From contig CAWKPF010000002.1 of the NCBI GenBank assembly GCA_963851415.1, positions 2,604,001-2,668,000 of the forward strand: DNA of 64,000 nucleotides, in the 5' to 3' direction. The DNA comes from CAWKPF01 sp963851415. GTDB lineage: Bacteria; Acidobacteriota; Thermoanaerobaculia; Multivoradales; Multivoraceae. Shown piece after piece: positions 38,342 to 45,967 of the stretch. How positions within the stretch are numbered: position 1 is the stretch's first letter; each line of letters begins with the position of its first letter. Position numbers and translations under genes: made by a program. The notes under the pieces were generated by a model. The model was not told the DNA's origin. It did no database searches and saw only the letters and a program-made list of their open reading frames with translations.

Positions 38342-39721
38342 TCATTCGCGTAGTTTTCCGCCGTCGGGATCGACATCGTCGGCAGAAGAGTCGGAGGTGG
38401 AGCCACTACCCTGACCCAGGGGGAAAGGAGTCCGCCATTCAATCGCGCCCTCGCTGCTCCAGCTGTGCTCGGGGAAGTAGAGCCCCACGCCGCGCTCGGG
38501 CGAGGAAACCAGGAGCCGGAAACAGCGACGACGGTAGTCGTACGGCGAACCGTCGCGAGCGTGCACGGCGACATCGACTTCGTACTCTCCTGGTGCCAAA
38601 CGCAGGGAAGGGCAGTGCAAGCGGACCGACCCTTCACCTTCGAAGAGCGCCGGCGCGAGCCCGGCGAGGTCCGTGTTGGTGCCCCAGCATTCCACTCCGC
38701 GCGGCGTCGCGATCGCCACTCCGAAGACGAAGTCTTCGAGCGGTTCGCGCGTGCGTGCGATGATTTCGAAGGTCACCGGAGAGCCGCTCTCGAACGAGTA
38801 GCGCTCCTCCTCTTCGCCCGCCGATCCGACCAGGGGACGTGCGCTCGTGATCTCCGCTTTCCCCGAGCCCCAGCGCAGATCGGACTCGTTCTCCAGCGAG
38901 CCAGCCAACGAAGCCGACTCGAGCCGATCGTGCTCGGCGCGATGGCCGCGCTCTTCCTCTTCGGTCACCGATTGGCGGTAGGCATCGATGACCCGACGCG
39001 GGTCGCCGAGACCCCGACTGTGACCATCCTGGAGCCACAGCGCTCTCGAGCACAATCCCTGGACGAGATCGAGCGAGTGACTCACCACCAGGAGGGTGCG
39101 ACCCTGTGCGAGGTGTTCCTCGATGCGTCGAAGGCACTTGCGACCGAACGCTTCATCGCCCACCGACAGCACCTCGTCGACCAGCAAGACGTCGGGATCG
39201 GTGTGAATCGCCACGGCGAATCCCAGCCTCACATACATGCCCGACGAGTAGTTCTTCACGGGCTCGTCGATGTAGGGGCCGAGCCCGGAGAACTCGACGA
39301 TCGAATCGAAGCGCTCTTCGATCATGCGCCGACTCAGCCCCAGTACCGATCCGTTGATGAACACGTTCTCACGCCCCGAGATCTCGGGATGAAAGCCGGC
39401 GCCGAGCTCGATCAGAGCCGCCACCCGGCCCTCGACATCGATCGACCCCGAGGTCGGGCGCAGCAGCCCGGCAACCAGCTTGAGCAGTGTCGACTTTCCC
39501 GAACCGTTGCCACCGATCACCCCGAAGGCCTCACCGGGAGCCACTTCGAACGAGACGTCCTGGAGCGCCCGAATCGACTGACTGTCGTCGAGGCCTGCCG
39601 TCAGGGAGCGGCCCAGGAGGGCACTCTTGAGGGTCCGCAGCTGATAGCCGGCGGACACTCGCTTGTAGAGCTTGGTCAGATTCTGGGCACGGATGGCCGG
39701 CGTTCCTCCTGCGGCGCTCAT
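38342..39721 (-). CDS. wzt: polysaccharide ABC exporter ATPase with Wzt-like C-terminal domain
   Basis: 459 residues. The N-terminal ~245 residues are an ABC ATPase: Walker A GGNGSGKST, signature YSSGMYVRLGFAVA, Walker B LLVDEVLSVGD, and the family-specific LIELGAGFHPEISGRENVFINGSVLGL. After a charged link, the C-terminal domain (about residues 300-425, FESGSPVTFEIIARTREPLEDFVFGVAI, then YRRRCFRLLVSS) resembles the Wzt carbohydrate-binding domain that recognises the end of the chain. A disordered acidic tail of about 35 residues follows. The ATG overlaps the wzm stop (ATGA). It probably drives export of an O-antigen or capsule across the inner membrane. Confidence 0.93.
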   Translation of the reverse strand: MSAAGGTPAIRAQNLTKLYKRVSAGYQLRTLKSALLGRSLTAGLDDSQSIRALQDVSFEVAPGEAFGVIGGNGSGKSTLLKLVAGLLRPTSGSIDVEGRVAALIELGAGFHPEISGRENVFINGSVLGLSRRMIEERFDSIVEFSGLGPYIDEPVKNYSSGMYVRLGFAVAIHTDPDVLLVDEVLSVGDEAFGRKCLRRIEEHLAQGRTLLVVSHSLDLVQGLCSRALWLQDGHSRGLGDPRRVIDAYRQSVTEEEERGHRAEHDRLESASLAGSLENESDLRWGSGKAEITSARPLVGSAGEEEERYSFESGSPVTFEIIARTREPLEDFVFGVAIATPRGVECWGTNTDLAGLAPALFEGEGSVRLHCPSLRLAPGEYEVDVAVHARDGSPYDYRRRCFRLLVSSPERGVGLYFPEHSWSSEGAIEWRTPFPLGQGSGSTSDSSADDVDPDGGKLRE

Positions 39722-40506
39722 ACCGCCTCCGCCACCGTCTCGCTCAGTCGAGCGAAGATCCAGGTGCCGACCAGCCAGAAGAAGAGGGCGAACGCCACCA
39801 TGAAGATCCAGACCTCGACATCGGGGAGCTCGCCCCGGAACAACAGATCCTGGTAGCCGATCGTGAACGGAGTGAAGGGATTCCAGGACACCACGACGCG
39901 CAACCAACGGCCCAGGGCATCGAGAGGGTAGAGAATCGGCGCCAGGAAGAAGAGCAGGGTCAGGAGATTGGCGAGGAGATCGCGCACGTCCTTGAAATGA
40001 ACATTGAGAGCGGCGAGACCCAGCGCCATACCGGTCAGCATCACGAACTGAAGCAGGATCACGGCCGGTGTCAGCAGGGCTGTCCAACCCCCGACAGGCT
40101 GTCCGAGCCAACGGCCGATGCCCAGTCCGATCAAAACGATCGGCAAAGCCAGCACGAAGTGGACCAGGTTCGCCAGCACCGACACCACTGGCAACAGCTC
40201 GATGGGGAAGACCGCCTTCTTGATCAGCCCGGCATTGCCCGTCAGGCTGACGACCCCTTCCAGCAGCGCACTGGATGACCAGATCCAGGGAAAAAGGCCC
40301 GTAATCAAGAACAGCGAATACGCCTCGATCTCACCGAATCGTCCCCCACGCAGTACCGTTCCGAAGACCAACGTATAGACACTGGCCAGCAGCAGCGGGT
40401 TCACCAACGACCACAGGAACCCGAGCACGCTGCCTCGGTAGCGGGCCTTGAGCTCGCGGACCGTGAGCGTCAAGAGCAGCGATCGATAGCGGGTCAGAGA
40501 GCGCAT
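39718..40506 (-). CDS. wzm: polysaccharide ABC exporter permease
   Basis: 262 residues, six hydrophobic segments, ABC2-type. The N-terminus is LTVRELKARYRGSVLGFLWSLVNPLLLASVYTLVFG, the signature of Wzm/RfbA permeases. The middle has FLITGLFPWIWSSSALLEGVVSLTGNAGLIKKAVFPIELLPVVSV. The ATG at 40506 is chosen because the longer open frame adds a non-hydrophobic leader that looks intergenic. It works with the overlapping wzt. It is divergent from the zinc-ribbon gene at 40682. Confidence 0.93.
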   Translation of the reverse strand: MRSLTRYRSLLLTLTVRELKARYRGSVLGFLWSLVNPLLLASVYTLVFGTVLRGGRFGEIEAYSLFLITGLFPWIWSSSALLEGVVSLTGNAGLIKKAVFPIELLPVVSVLANLVHFVLALPIVLIGLGIGRWLGQPVGGWTALLTPAVILLQFVMLTGMALGLAALNVHFKDVRDLLANLLTLLFFLAPILYPLDALGRWLRVVVSWNPFTPFTIGYQDLLFRGELPDVEVWIFMVAFALFFWLVGTWIFARLSETVAEAV

Positions 40507-40669
40507 CGCTGGTGAAGGTTGAGTGGGGCTCGCCAAGGAGTGGGGGAGGCGCTCGCCGAGAGCCTCGGTGATCAGACGTCGAGCGCATTGTAGCGACCGG
40601 AGCGCTGCGAGTGCGCCCGTGCCCGCCACGCTCGCTGCACGATCGGAGCCCGCTTCGGGTTGAAGCGGC

Positions 40670-40675
40670 TAAGAT
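40670..40675 (+). promoter_or_regulatory. possible leaderless -10 element
   Basis: TAAGAT ends 6 bases before the ATG at 40682, and the ATG is preceded by CCCCCC rather than a ribosome site. Such spacing is typical of leaderless transcripts. The -35 region is poor. It is suggestive only. Confidence 0.3.
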
Positions 40676-40681
40676 CCCCCC

Positions 40682-40978
40682 ATGGCGGACCTCGACAAGC
40701 TCACCGTGAACTGCCCCGACTGCGGCTCCGAGATGGTCATCGACCGCAAGACCGGAAAGATCCTCCTGCACAAGGAGGCGAAGCGAGAGCTCAAGGACTT
40801 CGACTCGCTGCTCAAGGGCCTGGACGAGCAGAAAGAGAAGGCGGAGAGTGTCTTCGAACGGGAGAAGGCGGCCCTCGACGATCACGATCGGCTGATGGAA
40901 GAGAAGTTCAAAGAGGCGCTCAAGCGGGCGGAAGAGAACCCCGACGAGAAGATTCACAGACCCTTTGACCTCGACTGA
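40682..40978 (+). CDS. small zinc-ribbon/coiled-coil protein
   Basis: 98 residues. The N-terminus has one CPDC knuckle (TVNCPDCGSEMVID) with no second Cys pair, so a full zinc ribbon would need a partner or dimer. Residues ~30-90 are highly charged and helical, probably coiled coil (DSLLKGLDEQKEKAESVFEREKAALDDHDRLMEEKFKEAL). It stands alone in plus orientation between minus-strand blocks. I do not recognise a function. The reading frame, charge pattern and knuckle support a real gene. Confidence 0.75.
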   Translation: MADLDKLTVNCPDCGSEMVIDRKTGKILLHKEAKRELKDFDSLLKGLDEQKEKAESVFEREKAALDDHDRLMEEKFKEALKRAEENPDEKIHRPFDLD

Positions 40979-41025
40979 TCCCTCGACCTGGGCCGCGCGG
41001 GTCGAGGCTCGCCCGGACTCCGGGC

Positions 41026-43254
41026 TCACTCTCCATTCGCAAGCAGCTCGAAGTAGGTCGGGCTGGGGCCGAGCTCTACACGAACCCGACTCTGAGGCCA
41101 CTCCTGACGCTCGCCGTCCCGGGAGATCCGAGCGATCGCAGGACGCGGTAGCTCCTCGAGCGTGGGCGATTCGAGGGTGGTCCATGCGACCACGAGGTCT
41201 GCTTTGCCAGCTCGTCGCAGCTCCACGATGCGCGTCCCGGCCGATCTCGGACCCACGCCCTGCTGAACGGGGTTACGCACCACGGCCCCATGACTCTGGT
41301 CGATCAGTACCCGCAACGCCTCGAACGCCGGACGGCGACGCAGAGCACCCTCTCCCAGTGGGTCGATCAAGCCGTACCCCTTGGCGATCAGCTGCCACCA
41401 GTAAGCCCGCTCGAGACGTCCACTGGCCAGCGTCAGCAAGAAGTAGCGCACCAGGTAATCCGCCTGGGTCTGTTCGTCGACTGCCACGTCCTTCCCGGCC
41501 GGCGAGTGCGGTCCCTCACGCAGAGGCCAGTTGAACTCGGTCACCCAGGAGCGACCACTGGGGCAGTTGCGCGACGTCTGTGCCAGAGCCTCGAGCAGGG
41601 TCACCTTTCCGACCGTGTCGAGACCGAACTGTGTCCCCTCGGGCGCCCCCCTCCGATCGACGTAGAGCAGACTTGCCAGGGCGTCGAAGCGCAGCCCGTC
41701 ACGATCGAGGTTGAGGAGGGCCGCAGTAGCGAGCGGCTCGAAGTCGATCACGGCAGGACCGAGGAGCTGGACATCTTTCCGAACCGCGCGGAGGGCCGTT
41801 GCCGCGCGGCGAAACAGCTCCACGTACTCCGAGTCGTTCCAGACCCCCCACTTGCTGCGATTGATCGCCTGTCCGATCTGGAAATGGCGGCCCAACGGAG
41901 CGAACCGGCCCGCCAGGGTCTCGATCGCTGCTTGCCACCGATCGGGCTCACGCACGAGCTCGCGATTCTGCGGGAGTGCGAAGGCGATCTCGACGTCGCG
42001 CGCTGTCAGCGCCTGCGCCAGGAGCTCCTCCTCTTCGTGATCGTCCTGCCAGGGATGAAGACGCAGCAGCGCTCGACGCACGCCGAGCGCATCAATGGCT
42101 TCGAGGAGTCCCCGACGATTCTCGGGCCAGGGGCGAATACAGAGACCGATCCCGTCGAATCCGACCTCCTGACTCGGCGCCTCTCGGGACAACTCGCGCA
42201 CGTAGCGACGCGCCTTCGACAAGGCGCGGGCCCCGACCCACAGAGACGTGGCATGCCCGGGAGCGTCGGCGAGTCGCACCCGCAGTTTCTCGAGACGGCT
42301 TGCGTGCTGGTGCGGCTGATCGGAGAGAGGGTCCCAGACGATCTTGTCTCGTGCGCCCGCCTGAGGATCAGGAGCCGGGATGTGCACATGGGGCCGCAGC
42401 CGTGGCAGGAACAGGTCCTTCAGGCGACGCAGCGTGCCACGCACCCCTTGCTTGGACCGATTTCGTGCCAGGAAGACTCCGTGGTGAAAGCGATACCGCT
42501 GTCGAAAGAGCGCCGTCACGGACTCGGGCTCGCAATAGCCGCGCAAGTATGTTTCCTGATCCGCGGCCCGCTCGATCGGCATGCGACCGAGCTCCACGGC
42601 CTTCTGATGGCTCGAGAGCCGACCTACATCACGCGCGCGGTTGAGGTCGACCAGATAGAGATCGTAGTCCGAGGCCGGGGTCTCGTGCTCCGTCTTGGGT
42701 GCGATCAGGACGTTGCCGCTGGTCATGTCTCGATGCCAGATTCCGTTGTCGTGGAGCCGCCTGACCAGGCCTCCCATCCGATACAGCAGTCTCTCGGGGT
42801 CGAGTTGGGGGAAGTCCTCCTCGACCGTGCCGGCATTGATCGCCCGAATCGGATAGCGAGCCTCCAGGGCTCCTTCGAGACAACGACACAGGTAATACGA
42901 CGCCCCGGAGATCTCTTCGGAGTCGACCACGAGCAGAGGCTCCGGGGTCGCGATGCCGCACTCTCCCAGGCGTCGAGCCATGCGAAAGCTGAGCATGGCC
43001 TTGCTGCCTCGGATTCTTCGCTTCGCGCGCGCCTGCCAGGAGTGGTTGCGAAACTGCTTCACCACCACCGGAAGCGTCTGGGAATCGAGCTCCAGGGTGG
43101 CCTTGTAGAGATAGTTTCGCCCCCAGTGGATCGTCTGGGTCGCGCTCGCCGGATCGATCAGTCGCGCGATCTCGCGCTCGATCACCGCCACGGGCTCCGC
43201 CGAGAGCCGCTCAGCCACCTCGTAGCGCCAACCACCGAGGCGCGTAGCCACCAC
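41026..43254 (-). CDS. fusion of a sugar-kinase-like (Kdo/WaaP-type) domain and a glycosidase-like domain
   Basis: 742 residues. Residues ~30-260 look like an LPS-kinase/eukaryotic-like kinase fold: candidate ATP Lys66 (VVVKQF), catalytic HRD with His174-Asp176 and Asn181 (WHRDMTSGNVLI), and the metal Asp203 (LYLVDLNRAR). Residues ~360-740 look like a TIM-barrel glycosidase of clan A: GQAINRSKWGVWND, a catalytic-type Glu573 in SWVTEFNWPL, and YWWQLIAKGYGLIDP near barrel end. Where clan A enzymes usually have Asn-Glu at strand 4, this one reads Asn465-Arg466, so acid/base function is uncertain. It begins with GTG, six bases after rng, and probably shares its transcript. No signal peptide or membrane helix is seen. 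A role in envelope glycan phosphorylation or trimming is inference. Confidence 0.75.
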   Translation of the reverse strand: MVATRLGGWRYEVAERLSAEPVAVIEREIARLIDPASATQTIHWGRNYLYKATLELDSQTLPVVVKQFRNHSWQARAKRRIRGSKAMLSFRMARRLGECGIATPEPLLVVDSEEISGASYYLCRCLEGALEARYPIRAINAGTVEEDFPQLDPERLLYRMGGLVRRLHDNGIWHRDMTSGNVLIAPKTEHETPASDYDLYLVDLNRARDVGRLSSHQKAVELGRMPIERAADQETYLRGYCEPESVTALFRQRYRFHHGVFLARNRSKQGVRGTLRRLKDLFLPRLRPHVHIPAPDPQAGARDKIVWDPLSDQPHQHASRLEKLRVRLADAPGHATSLWVGARALSKARRYVRELSREAPSQEVGFDGIGLCIRPWPENRRGLLEAIDALGVRRALLRLHPWQDDHEEEELLAQALTARDVEIAFALPQNRELVREPDRWQAAIETLAGRFAPLGRHFQIGQAINRSKWGVWNDSEYVELFRRAATALRAVRKDVQLLGPAVIDFEPLATAALLNLDRDGLRFDALASLLYVDRRGAPEGTQFGLDTVGKVTLLEALAQTSRNCPSGRSWVTEFNWPLREGPHSPAGKDVAVDEQTQADYLVRYFLLTLASGRLERAYWWQLIAKGYGLIDPLGEGALRRRPAFEALRVLIDQSHGAVVRNPVQQGVGPRSAGTRIVELRRAGKADLVVAWTTLESPTLEELPRPAIARISRDGERQEWPQSRVRVELGPSPTYFELLANGE

Positions 43255-43260
43255 TTCCGC

Positions 43261-44814
43261 TCAGACCTCGGTCAAGTCGTACTGATTGTGGTGCAGATCG
43301 GGGTCGCTCTGAACCAGGAGCATCGAGCCGATGCGTCCCTGCAACTCGTCGAGGAGGCCACGCTCCTGCGTTTGAAGTGCCTCGGCGACCTCGGGATGAA
43401 CCCGGAGCAAGAGCTCACGAACGGGACCCTTCCGTGTCTGGCGGAGCACTTCACGGCGGAGCTCCTGGAGAACGGTCGACGTGGTCTTGATGCGACCACT
43501 GCCCTTGCAATAGGGGCACGGTCGCGTGAGCAGGCGCTCGAGATTGGCGTGGCTGCGCTTGCGTGTCACTTCGACCAGCCCGAACTCCGAAATGCTGGTC
43601 AGCTTGCTCTTCGCGCGGTCCTTCTCCAGCTCCTCTTCGAGCGCAGCGAACACCTGGTCCCGATGCTCCTGGCGGGTCATGTCGATCAGATCGATGATCA
43701 GGATTCCGCTCAGATCCCGCAGTCGGATCTGACGCACGATCTCGCCGACCGCCTCGAGGTTGGTCTTGAGCACCGTGTCTTCCAGATCCTGCTTACCGAC
43801 GAAGCGGCCCGTGTTGACGTCGATCGCGACCAGCGCCTCTGTCTGGTTGATCACCAGGTGACCACCCGACTTGAGCCACACCTTGCTCGCCAAGGCTGCT
43901 TCGATCGCCGACTCGATGTCGAACCGATCGAACAGAGCCGCCTCCTGATGATCGAGACGGACCCGGCTGACCAGCGCCGGCTGCACCTGGTCGAGAAATT
44001 CGACGATGCGCTGATAGGTCTCGTCACCGTCGACCCACAGAACGCTGAAGTCCTCGTTGAAGATGTCACGCACGGTGCGCAGCGCGATGTCGAGATCTCG
44101 GTGTACCAGTGCGGGCGCCCGTACCTTCTCCCCGGCCGCAACGATGCGTCGCCAGAGCGCTTCCAGGTAGTCGCGGTCCGCGTCGAACGCCTCGGCACTG
44201 TGTCCCTCACCGGCAGTGCGAACGATCCACCCGCCTCGGGAGGTCCCGAACTGCTCGAGAATGCCCGCCAACCGACTGCGCTCCTCTTCGTCGACGATGC
44301 GCCTCGAGATTCCCAGATGCTGGACCGAGGGGAGCCGCACCAGGCTGCGACCGGGCAACGTGACGTTGGTGGTCACGCGTGCCCCCTTGTTGGGCAGGGC
44401 GTCCTTGGTGACCTGTACGAGCAGCTGCTGGCCTTCCTCGAGCAGCTCTTCGATCGGTCGGCTGGAGGTCTCGGCACCACGATTGCCGTCCTCGGCCGGG
44501 ACCTCCCGGGAGGGATCGTCCGCAGCGTCCAGCGCTGCCAGCTCTTCGATCGAGCTGCCGAAGGAGGCATCCCCTTCATCCCACGCCGAGCCGCCGACGT
44601 CGCTCACGTAGAGAAAGGCATCTCGCTCCAGCCCGATATCGACGAAGGCAGCCTGCATCCCCGGCAGAACCCGAGTGACCCGCCCCTTGTAGACATTTCC
44701 GACGATGCTGTGGTGATGCTTGCGTTCGATGAAGATCTCGACCAACCGGTCGGACTCGAGCACCGCAACGCGGGTCTGTTGCGGGTCTGACTCGACCAGC
44801 ATCTTGCGATTCAA
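43261..44814 (-). CDS. rng: ribonuclease E/G family endoribonuclease
   Basis: 517 residues, RNase G size, without the long C-terminal scaffold of RNase E. The S1 RNA-binding domain is GNVYKGRVTRVLPGMQAAFVDIGLERDAFLYVSDV, interrupted by an acidic insert. The catalytic metal site lies in the DVNTGRF and DLSGILIIDLIDM segments. The Zn-link is CPYCKGSGRI. It matures rRNA and decays mRNA. It sits 13 bases after rodA; rng downstream of the mre/rod genes is also seen in Escherichia coli (mreBCD-yhdE-rng), which supports the call. Confidence 0.94.
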   Translation of the reverse strand: MNRKMLVESDPQQTRVAVLESDRLVEIFIERKHHHSIVGNVYKGRVTRVLPGMQAAFVDIGLERDAFLYVSDVGGSAWDEGDASFGSSIEELAALDAADDPSREVPAEDGNRGAETSSRPIEELLEEGQQLLVQVTKDALPNKGARVTTNVTLPGRSLVRLPSVQHLGISRRIVDEEERSRLAGILEQFGTSRGGWIVRTAGEGHSAEAFDADRDYLEALWRRIVAAGEKVRAPALVHRDLDIALRTVRDIFNEDFSVLWVDGDETYQRIVEFLDQVQPALVSRVRLDHQEAALFDRFDIESAIEAALASKVWLKSGGHLVINQTEALVAIDVNTGRFVGKQDLEDTVLKTNLEAVGEIVRQIRLRDLSGILIIDLIDMTRQEHRDQVFAALEEELEKDRAKSKLTSISEFGLVEVTRKRSHANLERLLTRPCPYCKGSGRIKTTSTVLQELRREVLRQTRKGPVRELLLRVHPEVAEALQTQERGLLDELQGRIGSMLLVQSDPDLHHNQYDLTEV

Positions 44815-44827
44815 GGCGCGGTGCCCT

Positions 44828-45967
44828 CTAGCGGTTGACGTAGCGTCTGAGATCGACGCCCGCGATGATGCCCGTAGCGAAGAAGCAGAACAGCGTGAAG
44901 GAACCGCCGTAGCTGAGGAAGGGCAGAGGAATCCCGGTAATGGGCACGAGACCGATCATCATCCCCGTATTGTAGATAACGTAGGCACCGAGGACACTGA
45001 GCAGTCCGCAGACCACCAGGATGCCGGACCGGTCCCGCGATCGACAGGCGGCGCGAACCCCGCTCCACAGGAAGAGCCCGTAGAGTCCGAGCACGGCAAC
45101 GACTCCCAGGAACCCGCGCTCCTCGGCCAGTACGGCAAAGATGAAGTCGGTATGGCGTGCGGGCAGGAACCGGAGCTGACTCTGGGTGCCCTGTTGGTAC
45201 CCTCGGCCGAGCAGCTGGCCGGATCCGACCGCGATCTTGCTCTGACGCAGTTGGTAGCCGGCGCCGAGGGGGTCGGACTCCTGCGACACGAAGCTCAGAA
45301 TCCGGTCGCGCTGATACTCGCGCATACCGAACATCCACAGCCCCGCTCCGATGATCGCGAGAACGACGGCGGTGATCACGACCGTGCGCATGCGTACGCC
45401 GCTCACCACGACCATTCCGATCAGGATCGGCACGAACATCATGGCGCCCCCCAGGTCGGGCTGCAGGGCAATGAGCCCCATCGGCAAGGCCACGATGCCG
45501 CAGGCCACGAGGATCTCGCGATGACGCAGCAACGGCGAGCGAATGGTCGAGAAGTAGCGACCCATCAACAACACGGTCGCCAGCTTCATGAAATCGGACG
45601 GCTGGCCTCCCAACCCTGCGAGTCCTACCCACGAACGCGCTCCGCCGGCCTCGTGCCCGAACAGAGAGACCATCAAGACAGCCAGCAGACCCAGTCCGTA
45701 GAGCTGCGGGGATACTCGCAACAGCCAGTGATAGTCGATCAGCATCCCGGCGATGAAGGCCAACAGCCCGAGAGCGATCCAGACGGCCTGCCGTGGCAGG
45801 TAGTCGACACCCATTTCGAGACTTGCGCTGCGGATCGTGGCGGCACCGATGAAGGACAGCAGCGCCGCAGACGTCAACATCACCCACGCGACGTTGCTCT
45901 TGGCGCCGAGCGCTCGATCCTCCCGCAGGAAGCGCAGAGCGTTAGTCGAGCTCGAAATACTTCTCAT
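44828..45967 (-). CDS. rodA: rod-shape peptidoglycan polymerase RodA
   Basis: 379 residues from the ATG at 45967, with about ten hydrophobic segments. RodA is the SEDS glycosyltransferase that polymerises lipid II along the cylinder with PBP2. Motifs: ARSWVGLAGLGGQPSDFMKLATVLLMGRYFS, LPMGLIALQPDLGGAMMFVPI, QSKIAVGSGQLLGRGYQQGTQSQLRFLPARHTDFIFAVLAEERGFLG and IPLPFLSYGGSFTLFCF. The start overlaps the mrdA end by 26 bases, so the two are coupled. An upstream in-frame start exists but would overlap further. Fits the mreBCD-mrdA-rodA order. Confidence 0.94.
   Translation of the reverse strand: MRSISSSTNALRFLREDRALGAKSNVAWVMLTSAALLSFIGAATIRSASLEMGVDYLPRQAVWIALGLLAFIAGMLIDYHWLLRVSPQLYGLGLLAVLMVSLFGHEAGGARSWVGLAGLGGQPSDFMKLATVLLMGRYFSTIRSPLLRHREILVACGIVALPMGLIALQPDLGGAMMFVPILIGMVVVSGVRMRTVVITAVVLAIIGAGLWMFGMREYQRDRILSFVSQESDPLGAGYQLRQSKIAVGSGQLLGRGYQQGTQSQLRFLPARHTDFIFAVLAEERGFLGVVAVLGLYGLFLWSGVRAACRSRDRSGILVVCGLLSVLGAYVIYNTGMMIGLVPITGIPLPFLSYGGSFTLFCFFATGIIAGVDLRRYVNR

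Noticed and set aside
41290..44790. Open frame of 1166 codons on the opposite strand of the fusion gene and rng
   Set aside because: It is antisense to two well-supported genes, has no domain-like motifs, and such frames are expected from the high-GC codon bias seen throughout (similar long frames are antisense to ppiD, sufD and sufS).
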